64,000 nt of DNA from CAJXZP01 sp963974475 (GTDB lineage Bacteria; Bacteroidota; Bacteroidia; Flavobacteriales_G; Salibacteraceae). The first letter of the stretch is position 1, and the number at the start of each line of letters is the position of its first letter. Location: contig CAXBCR010000021.1 in assembly GCA_963974475.1 (NCBI GenBank), forward strand, positions 1 to 64,000. The letters are read 5' to 3'. The notes beneath the pieces are model-generated. The model saw only the letters and a list, made by a program, of their open reading frames with translations, had not been told where the DNA came from and did not search any database. The position numbers were made by a program, and so were the translations under genes. Below are positions 25,808-34,582 of the stretch, in pieces.

Positions 25808-27853
25808 ATGAATTTCTTGTATCCGCAGTTTCTTTTTGCGCTTTTCGCGGTATTAATCCCCGTGATAATTCACTTATTTAATTTTCAACGATATAAAAAG
25901 GTTTACTTCAGTAATGTGGCCTTTTTAAAGGAAGTTAAGCACTCCACCAAATCAAAATCAACGTTAAAACATTTATTGATTCTGCTTAGTCGAATCCTAC
26001 TTATAAGTGCTTTGGTCATTGCATTTGCACAACCATTCATCCCTTTGTTGCCAGAAAAATCGGCTTCCAAAGCAATACAGTCTTCCATATTTATAGATAA
26101 TTCATTTAGTTCCGAAAATAGAAATGTAGACGGACGCATTTTTGATGTTTCTAGAGAATTTGGGTATCAATTAATTGACCATCTTCCTAAATACGTAAAC
26201 CATCAGTTATTAACCAATCAATTTTTGGGTTCGGAACAACATCTTTTTCCATCATCAGAAATTTTAAAAAAGTTAGAACTCGCTTCAACCAGTACCACCT
26301 CTCATTCTTTAGCAGACATAATTAAACGTCAAGCAGCCTCTTTTAAAGGAACTCCTTTTCAAAGTTTTATTATCTCAGATTTTCAAAAATCACAATTCAA
26401 TTTTACGGATATCATAAATGACACTACCATTAATTATACTTTGATTCCTATCGAGCCTGTAACTAAAAACAATGTGAGCATTGATTCTCTTTGGTTTATT
26501 AATCCGGTTCATCAGTTAGACCATCCTAATGAATTACATTTCCGAATAAGAAATTATGGGCCTCAAGAGGTTAGTCAATCTAGAGTAACCCTTGCGCTCG
26601 ATTCTGTTCAAAAGGCATTTTTAAATATCGATATCCCGGCTCACAGTTTTGTAGATACCTTTTTGGTATTTAAAACTAACCAAGTAGGTTGGCATAGTGG
26701 AGTCCTTGAAATAGATGACCATCCAATGATTTTTGATAATTCACTCTATTTTAGTTTTCCAATTTTAAATCAGATAGATGTAACGATTATTTCCTCTAGT
26801 AAAAGCACGAGCAACATAGCACAAGCCTTTGGTACTGAACCTTATTTTAAAGTGCATGAAATGGAAGAATCGAATATTGATTTCGGTCAATTAACCGAAA
26901 CCAATACATTAATAATAAATGAATTAGAATCCTTTAGTAGTGGCCTAGAAGCTTCTCTATCCCAGTTTTTAGAGAATGGTGGAAGCGTAGTAATAATACC
27001 ATCTGAAAAAGAATCTCAAACCAATTTAAATGAAATTTTAAATCAAATACATCTCCCGCTCCTAGGTATGGTTAATACTGATTCCTCTCGGGTAAACTAC
27101 ATTAATTTAGAAAGCAGTATTTATTCAGACGTTTTTACGGAAACATCCAAAAGAATTAACCTACCCCAAATTTACAAACACTTCGCATTGAATCAATCCG
27201 GTTCAGGAACAGAAGAAGTCTTATTAAAAACCATAAATCAAGACCCTATTTTGGTAGCAAATTCCAATAAAAATGGGCATGCTTATTTATTCACAATTCC
27301 ATTACAATCTAATTTTTCTAATTTCAAAATGCATAGCATCTTCCTTCCTACCTTTTTTCAAATGGCCTTTCAAAGTGCCATAGGGAGTCAGCCGTATTTA
27401 GAGATAGGAAAGGATAATTTAATACATCTAACTACGCAATCCCCTACCGGTGAAAGCCTAATTCACATCAAAGATGCCTCCTCAGCTACGGATATGATTC
27501 CAGAATTAATACCAACCTCAAATGGTATTACGTTAAACGTGCATCATAAAATTGAAAAATCAGGAAATTATACAATCTTGCTTGAAGATAGTATTATTGG
27601 TCAAGTTTCCTTTAATTACAATAGAATAGAGTCTAACCCTGACAGTTATTCATACATTGAATTACAGTCGATTGTAGATAGTCTACAATTGCAAAATTTC
27701 TCAATCATGCACACCAGCATGGAAAATTTTGCAAGCGAATTAGAAGAAAGAGAAAAAGGAGTTGAATTATGGCGTTGGTTTATTCTGCTAGCGTTAGTAT
27801 TTTTGGCTTTTGAAATAGTTTTAATAAGATATTTTAAACCTTCGGTATTATGA
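25808..27853 (+). CDS. BatA-domain membrane protein
   Basis: 681 residues. The N-terminus (FLYPQFLFALFAVLIPVIIHLFNF, then FSNVAFLKEV) is the BatA/aerotolerance-regulator N-terminal domain with two membrane helices (about 5-25 and 55-78). A long periplasmic region with VWA-like and glutamine-amidotransferase-like segments follows, and a C-terminal helix (about 655-675, WFILLALVFLAFEIVLI) closes it. Similar proteins are widespread in Bacteroidota and of unknown exact function; the Bat operon has been linked to aerotolerance and envelope stress. Its stop overlaps the start of the dihydroorotase-like gene by 4 bp (ATGA), so the two are translationally coupled. Confidence 0.88.
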   Translation: MNFLYPQFLFALFAVLIPVIIHLFNFQRYKKVYFSNVAFLKEVKHSTKSKSTLKHLLILLSRILLISALVIAFAQPFIPLLPEKSASKAIQSSIFIDNSFSSENRNVDGRIFDVSREFGYQLIDHLPKYVNHQLLTNQFLGSEQHLFPSSEILKKLELASTSTTSHSLADIIKRQAASFKGTPFQSFIISDFQKSQFNFTDIINDTTINYTLIPIEPVTKNNVSIDSLWFINPVHQLDHPNELHFRIRNYGPQEVSQSRVTLALDSVQKAFLNIDIPAHSFVDTFLVFKTNQVGWHSGVLEIDDHPMIFDNSLYFSFPILNQIDVTIISSSKSTSNIAQAFGTEPYFKVHEMEESNIDFGQLTETNTLIINELESFSSGLEASLSQFLENGGSVVIIPSEKESQTNLNEILNQIHLPLLGMVNTDSSRVNYINLESSIYSDVFTETSKRINLPQIYKHFALNQSGSGTEEVLLKTINQDPILVANSNKNGHAYLFTIPLQSNFSNFKMHSIFLPTFFQMAFQSAIGSQPYLEIGKDNLIHLTTQSPTGESLIHIKDASSATDMIPELIPTSNGITLNVHHKIEKSGNYTILLEDSIIGQVSFNYNRIESNPDSYSYIELQSIVDSLQLQNFSIMHTSMENFASELEEREKGVELWRWFILLALVFLAFEIVLIRYFKPSVL

Positions 27854-29091
27854 GTATTTTGATAAAGAAAGCAACCATTGTGGATACTACCAGTAAGTAT
27901 CACTTAAAAAAAATGGATATCCTTATTGATAAAGGACAAATTGTTTCTATTCAAAAAAACATTTCTTCCACTTCAAAAAAGGTCATTAAAGGAACATCAT
28001 TGCATGTTTCTAGCGGATGGATGGATATGCATGCCGAGTTTAATGATCCAGGATTTGAGTACAAGGAGGATTTAAAATCGGGAGCGAATGCAGCCAAAAA
28101 TGGCGGCTTTACTACCGTAGTTGTTTCTGCCAATAATTATCCGGTTACCGATTCAAAATCTCAAATTAACTACGTGCAATCGGTACAAAATCTTCCTGTT
28201 GAAATTAAATCGCTTGCCACTTTATCGGAAGGATTAAAAGGACAAAATTTTTCAGAATTATACGATTTACACCTGGCTGGAGCAGTTGGTTTTTCTGATG
28301 GACACGCACCCATCGAAAATCCAGATTTACTGAAACGTTCTTTATTGTATTGCAATTCATTTAACGGAAAAGTTATCGTATACCCTAGTGATAAAAGGAT
28401 ATCGCATGGCGGAATGATGCATGAAGGTAAAATGAGCACTAGTTTGGGCTTAAAATCGGACCCCTCACTAAGTGAAGAAATTATGGTTGCTAGAGATTTG
28501 TCGGTGGCCGAATACTGTGATGCTCCGATACACTTTATGACCATTAGTACCGCTGGAGCGGTAGCTCAAATAAAACGTGCTAAAAAAAGAGGTGTTAGAG
28601 TAACCTGCGATGTGGCTATTGCTAATTTAATATGGAATGATACCGCTTTGGCTGAATTTGATTCCAACTTCAAAACTACTCCTCCATTACGTTCCGAATC
28701 GGACCGAAAAGCGCTGATTAATGGGGTTAAGGATGGTACGATAGATTGTATTGTTACCAATCATTCTCCACAAAATATAGAACTCAAAAAATGTGAATTT
28801 GATTTAGCTGAATTTGGCCAGTCAAGTATTGAAACCGCTTTTAGCTTATACAATACCCATCTAAGTCATCAAATTGATGTAGAAACATGGGTAAAATCGG
28901 TTTCCGTAAATCCTCGAGCTATATTTGGAAGTATAGTGAACTCCATAAATGAAAATGAAAAAGCCAATTTAACGGTTTTTGACACCTCTTCCGAATGGAT
29001 AGTTAAAGCATCCGATTTAGAATCAAAATCAAAAAACTCACCGGTAATTGGACAAACACTTAACGGCCGGGTTATTTCAGTTATTTGCTAA
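27850..29091 (+). CDS. Dihydroorotase homologue (PyrC family) lacking most metal ligands
   Basis: 413 residues, full-length amidohydrolase fold (cyclic amidohydrolase group). In active class I dihydroorotases the motifs are HxH..REPG, HxED, HxST and TDHAP. Here they read DMHAEFNDPG, VYPSD, FMTIST and TNHSP, so only the first His remains. The same losses occur in the Flavobacterial homologues I remember, usually labelled dihydroorotase, and resemble the non-catalytic PyrC' that holds aspartate transcarbamoylase in some bacteria. I infer a scaffold or altered activity. It overlaps the BatA gene by 4 bp and ends convergently with the barrel gene at 29108. Confidence 0.85.
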   Translation: MSILIKKATIVDTTSKYHLKKMDILIDKGQIVSIQKNISSTSKKVIKGTSLHVSSGWMDMHAEFNDPGFEYKEDLKSGANAAKNGGFTTVVVSANNYPVTDSKSQINYVQSVQNLPVEIKSLATLSEGLKGQNFSELYDLHLAGAVGFSDGHAPIENPDLLKRSLLYCNSFNGKVIVYPSDKRISHGGMMHEGKMSTSLGLKSDPSLSEEIMVARDLSVAEYCDAPIHFMTISTAGAVAQIKRAKKRGVRVTCDVAIANLIWNDTALAEFDSNFKTTPPLRSESDRKALINGVKDGTIDCIVTNHSPQNIELKKCEFDLAEFGQSSIETAFSLYNTHLSHQIDVETWVKSVSVNPRAIFGSIVNSINENEKANLTVFDTSSEWIVKASDLESKSKNSPVIGQTLNGRVISVIC

Positions 29092-29107
29092 TTGGAATTG
29101 TGGATTA

Positions 29108-30463
29108 CTACTTATCAAAGTAATAACTCAGGCCGGTAAACAATCCTATAGCGGTTAAAGGAGCTTGAAAAACAGACGATTTCGTTAATGGAATACCGTA
29201 CTTAAAACCGGGTGATAGTTGAATTCGAATGTTTTTAGAGGCTTTATACTCCAATCCCATTCCTACTAATAAATTGACAGAATTAATACCATACCTATTT
29301 TGGCTAATATCCCCATTCCCAATTTCCTTAGACTGATAAGTAGCTGAATAAGATGAGCCAATATTTGCAGAAACGCCAGAAGATACAAAGTAATTTAACT
29401 TATTCTTACCAAAATTATATTTAATGGTCACCGGTATTTCATAGCTAGTAATACGATAATTAGCACGTAAAGTATCTTGATAATAATTAGAGTAAACCAC
29501 ATTAACTTTTTCCGTACCAATATTTTGCGTTCCATCTGCACTGGTGGTTACCCTAGAAGTTAAAATGGTTTGACTACGTTTTAATTCAGAGTCGTAAAAC
29601 GCCAAGTGCGAACCATTCATTTGAGAATAGTTTAGCCCGGATAACAATTCGAAATTTTTAGACAACCTTACCCCCCAATTTAACGAAGCTGAAAAGGAGG
29701 AGTTTTTGGTCGATTTAGTAACCACACCTTCGGCCTGCGATTTCAAACCTTCAATTCCGGCAATGGATGAATAGGCTTGCCCCGAAGGCTGATTCACCGC
29801 GCCATTTACAAGCTGAGGACCAATTAACGCACGTATGCTCCATTTTGAAACAGAAGCTTCGTCATTATACAAAGGCCTAACCATTCTAGAAATAGCATAA
29901 TCATTCTTAATGTACAATTCGCTAGACCGTTCCGTGCTTATTTCATCATTTCTTTGCGCTACAAGCAACGGTTCTTGAACTAACTCCATTCTTCCCACAT
30001 GAGCGCGCGAGGTCAGCAGATACCCAGCTATCTTATTTTGTTTGGTTACAGTGTTTTTGTCCGCAACGTAAATGGGTGTTTCCGATACCGAAATGGGCAT
30101 TCTTACTGCTACTTGTGAACTTGTTGATGGTATAGTCTTGGTATTGGTTGGATTTTTAATCTCCGTGGTTTTAACCACCTTACTTGCCGGATTTTCAGCA
30201 ATTGCCAATAATGTGGTATGGTTGGTTGGGGTTGTTAACGCATTCACTTTATCCAAACCATTTATGCTGGTCCAGTTTTCTGCCCAAACGGTTACTTTTT
30301 CCGGCACCTTAGTTAGTTTGTATTCATTCCCATTCAACACCGAAGCAACCACTCCCAGCATAAGAACAAACCGCAAATACCAAACATTACGGTTCCTATG
30401 GAGAGAACTCATTGGCACCTCTCCCACCCCATTTTGCACCGTATTGGTTTTGTTTTGCGTCAT
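29108..30463 (-). CDS. Outer-membrane beta-barrel protein with N-terminal membrane segment
   Basis: From the ATG at 30463 it has 451 residues; starts at 30550 or 30412 are also in frame. A TAAATTTG promoter box at 30499-30506 argues against 30550. The 30412 start (MSSLHRNRNVWYLRF) would give an ordinary signal peptide. A hydrophobic stretch (FVLMLGVVASVLNG) follows, then about 130 residues of low complexity, then a C-terminal barrel region (about 215-451) with alternating strands (ELLSGLNYSQM ... YEIPVTIKYNFG ... LVGMGLEYK ... FTGLSYYFDK) ending in an aromatic residue near the C-terminus as OM barrels do (PF13568-like). Ligand is unknown. Confidence 0.78.
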   Translation of the reverse strand: MTQNKTNTVQNGVGEVPMSSLHRNRNVWYLRFVLMLGVVASVLNGNEYKLTKVPEKVTVWAENWTSINGLDKVNALTTPTNHTTLLAIAENPASKVVKTTEIKNPTNTKTIPSTSSQVAVRMPISVSETPIYVADKNTVTKQNKIAGYLLTSRAHVGRMELVQEPLLVAQRNDEISTERSSELYIKNDYAISRMVRPLYNDEASVSKWSIRALIGPQLVNGAVNQPSGQAYSSIAGIEGLKSQAEGVVTKSTKNSSFSASLNWGVRLSKNFELLSGLNYSQMNGSHLAFYDSELKRSQTILTSRVTTSADGTQNIGTEKVNVVYSNYYQDTLRANYRITSYEIPVTIKYNFGKNKLNYFVSSGVSANIGSSYSATYQSKEIGNGDISQNRYGINSVNLLVGMGLEYKASKNIRIQLSPGFKYGIPLTKSSVFQAPLTAIGLFTGLSYYFDK

Positions 30464-30498
30464 GTTATTTATCCAACCTAGAACAATTAGATACCTCA

Positions 30499-30506
30499 CA
30501 AATTTA
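30499..30506 (-). promoter_or_regulatory. Probable -7 element (TAAATTTG) of the barrel gene
   Basis: An exact match to TAnnTTTG on the minus strand, 35 bp before the ATG at 30463 and inside the longer ORF starting at 30550. Confidence 0.45.
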
Positions 30507-30520
30507 ATTAAATTTTCTAC

Positions 30521-30528
30521 TAAATTTG
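30521..30528 (+). promoter_or_regulatory. Possible -7 element (TAAATTTG) for the lipoprotein gene
   Basis: An exact TAnnTTTG match on the plus strand, 73 bp before the ATG at 30602. It is back to back with the minus-strand box at 30499-30506, 14 bp apart. Weaker candidates (TATATTTC at 30541, TTAATTTG at 30562) lie closer to the gene. Confidence 0.3.
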
Positions 30529-30601
30529 AGGTGTTCCCTGTATATTTCAAACGAAGTTTTATTAATTTGCCAATCCATATTTTTCACCATTAAACCAAAT
30601 T

Positions 30602-30976
30602 ATGCGTAGTCATTTTTTTTACATTTTATTACTGATAATTAGCACCAACGGTTTGTTTTCATGTACTAGCCCATCCCCTTCTGGTCCGTGTGATTATACC
30701 GAAGAAAAATTTAATATGCGAATTATTGATGTGAAACAAGACCCAGATGATGAGAGTAACTTCATTGTGGCAGTGGATTTTGATGGGAACGTAAGTTACG
30801 CTGATCAATCACTCACTTTAGATGAAGTTCGAGATGTGCAAACCAATATGGATTTCATCATAAACAATAATATCAAAGTGGGAAATGTTTATTCAGGTAC
30901 GGCACATATCAAAGTGAAAGGATCTGGAGATTGTGTAGAAGAAATAATTGATTGGAATCAAAAATTAAGAAAATAA
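30602..30976 (+). CDS. Small lipoprotein of unknown function
   Basis: 124 residues. The signal peptide is MRSHFFYILLLIISTNGLFSC with lipobox LFSC (Cys21). The mature part is short, acidic and beta-rich with two further Cys (PCDYTEE and SGDCVEE) that could form a disulfide. It is predicted to be a lipid-anchored envelope protein. It lies 9 bp before meaB and is divergent from the barrel gene. I recognise no family. Confidence 0.75.
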   Translation: MRSHFFYILLLIISTNGLFSCTSPSPSGPCDYTEEKFNMRIIDVKQDPDDESNFIVAVDFDGNVSYADQSLTLDEVRDVQTNMDFIINNNIKVGNVYSGTAHIKVKGSGDCVEEIIDWNQKLRK

Positions 30977-30985
30977 AATTTCAAA

Positions 30986-32032
30986 ATGGGTAAATCTGCT
31001 ATTGATAAGGCGAAGGACTTGGCGGTGGAACGTTTTTTAAACTCACAGCCCAAAACCATGAGCGTTGAACAAATGGTAGCCCATATTGCGAAGGGGGACC
31101 AACACGTTTTAGCGAAAGCAATTACCCTGGTTGAAAGTACTCAAATTGCTCATAAAAAACTAGCCACACAAGTGGTAAATGAATGCCTTCCGTTAAGTGG
31201 TAATAGTATTCGAATAGGAATTACGGGAGTGCCCGGAGTGGGAAAAAGTACTTTTATTGAAGCCCTGGGAATGCACTTGACCCAACAAGGTTTAAAAACT
31301 GCGGTGCTCGCTATTGACCCTAGCTCTAACCTAAACAAAGGCAGTATTTTAGGAGATAAAACGAGGATGGAAAATCTATCGGTTGATCCATTAGCATTTG
31401 TACGTCCTTCCCCATCTTCAGGTACATTAGGGGGAGTTGCAAACGCAACACGTGAAAGCATTTTACTATGCGAAGCCGCAGGTTATCAAGTTATTATTGT
31501 AGAAACAGTAGGTGTTGGGCAAAGCGAATATTTGGTCAAAGAAATGGTCGATTTTTTTCTACTACTTATGCTTTCGGGAGCAGGAGATGAAATTCAAGGA
31601 ATAAAACGTGGAATTATGGAAATGGCCGATGCCCTTTTCGTTAATAAGGCGGATGGAGATAATAAACTATACGCCCAAAAAGCTGCTCGAGCATACGCTA
31701 ACGCACTCCACCTATTTCCAGCAAGAGACGATGAGTGGATTCCCGAAACCGGAATTTGTTCCGCGATAAAATCTGAAAACATTGATACCATTTGGGAGGT
31801 GGTTAGGAAATTTGAAAAACAGCAAAAGGAGAACAAACAATTTTACGAACGAAGAAAAAAACAATCTAAAACGTGGTTATTGGAACAAGTCCAATATTCC
31901 TTGAAAGAATTATTTTTTCAAAATCCTAATGTGGAACAAAATATGGAACAAATCACCAAAAACGTAGTTTCGGGTGCTATTACTCCCTATTCGGGTTCAC
32001 AAGAATTGATGGATTTATTTCTTGCTAAGTAA
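30986..32032 (+). CDS. meaB: Methylmalonyl-CoA mutase-associated GTPase MeaB
   Basis: 348 residues. The P-loop GVPGVGKST (81-89) is followed by AIDPSSNLNKGSILGDKTRM and ETVGVGQSE, and the base-recognition element is NKADGDN; all are diagnostic of the ArgK/MeaB G3E GTPases. MeaB protects adenosylcobalamin-dependent methylmalonyl-CoA mutase and gates its cofactor loading. The mutase genes are not in the window. It follows the small lipoprotein gene by 9 bp and may be co-transcribed with it. Confidence 0.93.
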   Translation: MGKSAIDKAKDLAVERFLNSQPKTMSVEQMVAHIAKGDQHVLAKAITLVESTQIAHKKLATQVVNECLPLSGNSIRIGITGVPGVGKSTFIEALGMHLTQQGLKTAVLAIDPSSNLNKGSILGDKTRMENLSVDPLAFVRPSPSSGTLGGVANATRESILLCEAAGYQVIIVETVGVGQSEYLVKEMVDFFLLLMLSGAGDEIQGIKRGIMEMADALFVNKADGDNKLYAQKAARAYANALHLFPARDDEWIPETGICSAIKSENIDTIWEVVRKFEKQQKENKQFYERRKKQSKTWLLEQVQYSLKELFFQNPNVEQNMEQITKNVVSGAITPYSGSQELMDLFLAK

Positions 32033-32042
32033 TTTTTATTTC

Positions 32043-32258
32043 ATGAGACCTAGCTATTTTGTTATTGCATATTTAGGTGCCATAATAAGGTGGTTTTTGG
32101 AAGCGATTTTCCGCACCAAAAATCGTTCTTTTAACACCGTTTTATACGGTGATATTAGGTCAGATAAATGGAGTGAAACGACAGGAAATAATACGGTAAA
32201 TGCTATCTTTGGGTATTGTACGGTACTATTCATTTTAATTTGGTTAGGTTCCATTTAA
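32043..32258 (+). CDS. Small membrane protein of unknown function
   Basis: 71 residues from the ATG at 32043 (MRPSYFVIAYLGAIIRWF). An upstream ATG at 32022 would overlap the end of meaB. Two hydrophobic segments (about 5-20 and 51-68) flank a polar loop with YGDIRSDKWSETTGNN. The gene sits between meaB and the pentapeptide gene on the same strand. No family is recognised; the clear two-helix pattern makes it plausible. Confidence 0.5.
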   Translation: MRPSYFVIAYLGAIIRWFLEAIFRTKNRSFNTVLYGDIRSDKWSETTGNNTVNAIFGYCTVLFILIWLGSI

Positions 32259-32300
32259 CCCCTCCTATTTTTTGATAATAAACCAATAACGAAGCAACCA

Positions 32301-32873
32301 ATGAGTACTATTTTTTTTGAGGAAGAGTATAAAAAAAAGAACTTTCAAACTACTGAATTAATTCAAGGCGAATATGAGGAATGTCGTTTCAAAAATTGCA
32401 ATTTTGAAGGTTTAGACTTATCTAATTATATTTTTGAAGATTGTGAATTTATTGACTGTAACTGGAGTAACGTCAATTTAAACCTTACTTCCTTAAAGGA
32501 ATTACGATTTATAAATTGCAAAATGGTGGGTGTTGATTTTTCAATATGCAATGCATTTTTACTTGGTTTATCTTTTGATACCTGCCTATTAGAATTCGCC
32601 TCATTCTACCAATTAAATTTAAAAGGTATTCATTTTATAAATTGTAACCTTACCGAGGTTGATTTTACCGAAACAAATTTGGATAAAGCTGTTTTTAGCG
32701 AGTGTAATATGTTAAACACAAAATTTGATTATACCCTACTTAATGGTGCCGATTTTACTACCGCATCTAACTTCGTTTTAGACCCAGAAAGAAACCAATT
32801 ACAAAAGGCTCTTTTTTCTACATCAGGATTAGCCGGTTTATTGACTAAATACGAAATAAAGATTATAGATTAA
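32301..32873 (+). CDS. Qnr-like pentapeptide-repeat protein
   Basis: 190 residues made of A(D/N)LxX-type pentapeptides in which Phe, Cys and Leu take the central positions (CRFKNCNFEGLDLSNYIFED, then FEDCEFIDCNW, FINCNLTEVDFTETNLDKAVF). The C-terminal segment FVLDPERNQLQKALF, then GLAGLLTKYEIKI, resembles the dimerisation helix of Qnr-type proteins. Family knowledge: the right-handed quadrilateral beta-helix of Qnr/MfpA mimics DNA and shields gyrase or topoisomerase IV. Whether this chromosomal protein does so is inference. It is a single-gene unit between a small membrane protein and murQ. Confidence 0.85.
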   Translation: MSTIFFEEEYKKKNFQTTELIQGEYEECRFKNCNFEGLDLSNYIFEDCEFIDCNWSNVNLNLTSLKELRFINCKMVGVDFSICNAFLLGLSFDTCLLEFASFYQLNLKGIHFINCNLTEVDFTETNLDKAVFSECNMLNTKFDYTLLNGADFTTASNFVLDPERNQLQKALFSTSGLAGLLTKYEIKIID

Positions 32874-32954
32874 GTCCATTTTATTGACACCTTTCGTTGA
32901 ATAAATCATCTGGTATAAAACAGTGAGACCTACAAAATATCCTACCATTGTATT

Positions 32955-33761
32955 ATGAAAAGAATTACCGAACAAGAATCTCTTCATTCTGATTTAGAAA
33001 AACAGTCTGTTTCCGACATACTTTCGGGTATAAATCAGGAAGATAAAAAAGTGGCCAACGCGGTAGAATTAGTTATTCCTCAACTAACTCCATTAATCCA
33101 AGAAATTGTATCCCGAATGAAACAAGGTGGTCGATTGTTTTATCTTGGAGCAGGTACTAGCGGCCGACTTGGTGTGGTAGATGCATCAGAATGCCCTCCT
33201 ACATTTGGAGTAAGCGATGATTTGGTGATTGGAATCATTGCAGGAGGAGATACCGCCATTCGTAAAGCGGTGGAATTTGCCGAAGATAATGACCATGGCG
33301 GATTTGCTGACCTTGAAAAATATCAAGTAAACGTTTTGGATTCGGTTATAGGTATTGCCGCCTCAGGAACAACGCCTTATGTAATTGGAGCATTAAAAAA
33401 ATGTAGAAGTCTTGGGATTTTAACCGGAAGCATAACGAATAATCCAAACTCTCCGGTTTCGAAAGAAGCCGACCATCCCATTGAAGTAATAGTGGGTCCG
33501 GAATATGTAACTGGTAGCACCCGTATGAAATCAGGCACCTCTCAAAAATTGGTATTAAACATGATTTCCACTTCCGTAATGATTCAATTGGGACGTGTAA
33601 AAGGGAATAGAATGGTAGATATGCAATTGAGTAATAATAAGTTAGTTGACCGTGGAAGCTTAATGGTTCAAAATGCCCTAAAATCCGATTATAACACCGC
33701 AAAAAACCTACTTTTGAAATACGGAAGTGTGCGTAAAGCCATTGATTCACAAAAAGCCTGA
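32955..33761 (+). CDS. murQ: N-acetylmuramic acid 6-phosphate etherase (MurQ)
   Basis: 268 residues. The SIS-fold signature GAGTSGRLGVVDASECPPTF (61-80) and the later EYVTGSTRMKSGTSQKLVLN are diagnostic. It cleaves the lactyl ether of MurNAc-6-P to GlcNAc-6-P in peptidoglycan recycling. It is shorter than the E. coli enzyme (about 298), missing most of the C-terminal helical extension, as in other Bacteroidota. The LOG-family gene starts 2 bp after its stop, implying an operon. Confidence 0.93.
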   Translation: MKRITEQESLHSDLEKQSVSDILSGINQEDKKVANAVELVIPQLTPLIQEIVSRMKQGGRLFYLGAGTSGRLGVVDASECPPTFGVSDDLVIGIIAGGDTAIRKAVEFAEDNDHGGFADLEKYQVNVLDSVIGIAASGTTPYVIGALKKCRSLGILTGSITNNPNSPVSKEADHPIEVIVGPEYVTGSTRMKSGTSQKLVLNMISTSVMIQLGRVKGNRMVDMQLSNNKLVDRGSLMVQNALKSDYNTAKNLLLKYGSVRKAIDSQKA

Positions 33762-33763
33762 AA

Positions 33764-34471
33764 ATGACTGATAAAGAGAAGATAAAAAATATTCTTGACC
33801 ACAAAAAGTGGAATGAAATAAAAACAAACGATTCGTGGCAAGTCTTTAAAATAATGTCTGAAATTGTAGAAGGTTTCGAGAAACTTAGTAAAATCGGACC
33901 GTGTGTTTCTATTTTCGGTTCAGCTCGTACCAAAGAAGACAACATTCATTATTTGAAAGCAGTGGAAATTGCCAATAAACTAACTGATAAAGGCTATGGA
34001 GTTATTACCGGTGGTGGCCCCGGAATTATGGAGGCCGCCAACAAAGGAGCTAAAAATGGTGAAGGCCCTTCAGTGGGTTTAAATATTGATTTACCGCATG
34101 AGCAATCTCATAATCCATACATTGACCAAGATAAATTGATTTCATTCGACTATTTCTTTATCCGAAAATTAATGTTTGTAAAGTATGCACAAGGATTTGT
34201 GGTTCTTCCAGGAGGATTCGGAACTTTAGATGAATTGTTTGAGGCGATAACCTTGATTCAAACCAAAAAGATTAATAAATTTCCAATAATTTTAGTTGGT
34301 AAAGAATTTTGGTCCGGAATGGTAGATTGGATTAAAACTTCCATGTTAGCACATGAACATACCATTTCAGAGAAGGATATGTTCCTCTTCAAGGTGGTGG
34401 ATAGTCCGGATGAAGCAGTTCAAGAAATAGATAAGTTCTATAAAGAATTCTTGCTATCCCCTAATTTCTAA
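33764..34471 (+). CDS. LOG-family Rossmann-fold protein (TIGR00730 type)
   Basis: 235 residues. GGGPGIMEAANKGA (about 85-98) and PGGFGTLDELFE (about 147-158) are the two signature motifs of the lysine-decarboxylase-like/LOG family, whose characterised members are cytokinin riboside 5'-monophosphate phosphoribohydrolases acting on nucleotides such as AMP. An N-terminal helix of about 40 residues precedes the Rossmann core. It lies 2 bp after murQ, so the pair is probably one transcript. The physiological substrate is unknown. Confidence 0.9.
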   Translation: MTDKEKIKNILDHKKWNEIKTNDSWQVFKIMSEIVEGFEKLSKIGPCVSIFGSARTKEDNIHYLKAVEIANKLTDKGYGVITGGGPGIMEAANKGAKNGEGPSVGLNIDLPHEQSHNPYIDQDKLISFDYFFIRKLMFVKYAQGFVVLPGGFGTLDELFEAITLIQTKKINKFPIILVGKEFWSGMVDWIKTSMLAHEHTISEKDMFLFKVVDSPDEAVQEIDKFYKEFLLSPNF

Positions 34472-34551
34472 GGGATACGGATTTTTCCTTTTCAACATTT
34501 TTCTGTTTGTAATTAGGCCCCTTCTTAATTTTAAACACCTCCTTGTTCGGG

Positions 34552-34559
34552 TAGATTTG
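34552..34559 (+). promoter_or_regulatory. Probable -7 element (TAGATTTG)
   Basis: An exact TAnnTTTG match 23 bp before the ATG at 34583; a TTT at 34529 sits where the -33 TTG is expected. Confidence 0.45.
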
Positions 34560-34582
34560 TTAACACATCAACCGTTAGGACT

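Noticed and set aside
30072..30593. 173-codon plus-strand frame opposite the barrel gene
   Set aside because: It is antisense to a protein with a clear barrel domain, and its residue composition is typical of a shadow frame.
33346..33945. 199-codon minus-strand frame opposite murQ and the LOG-family gene
   Set aside because: It is antisense to two well-supported genes, has no recognisable domain and no start signal.
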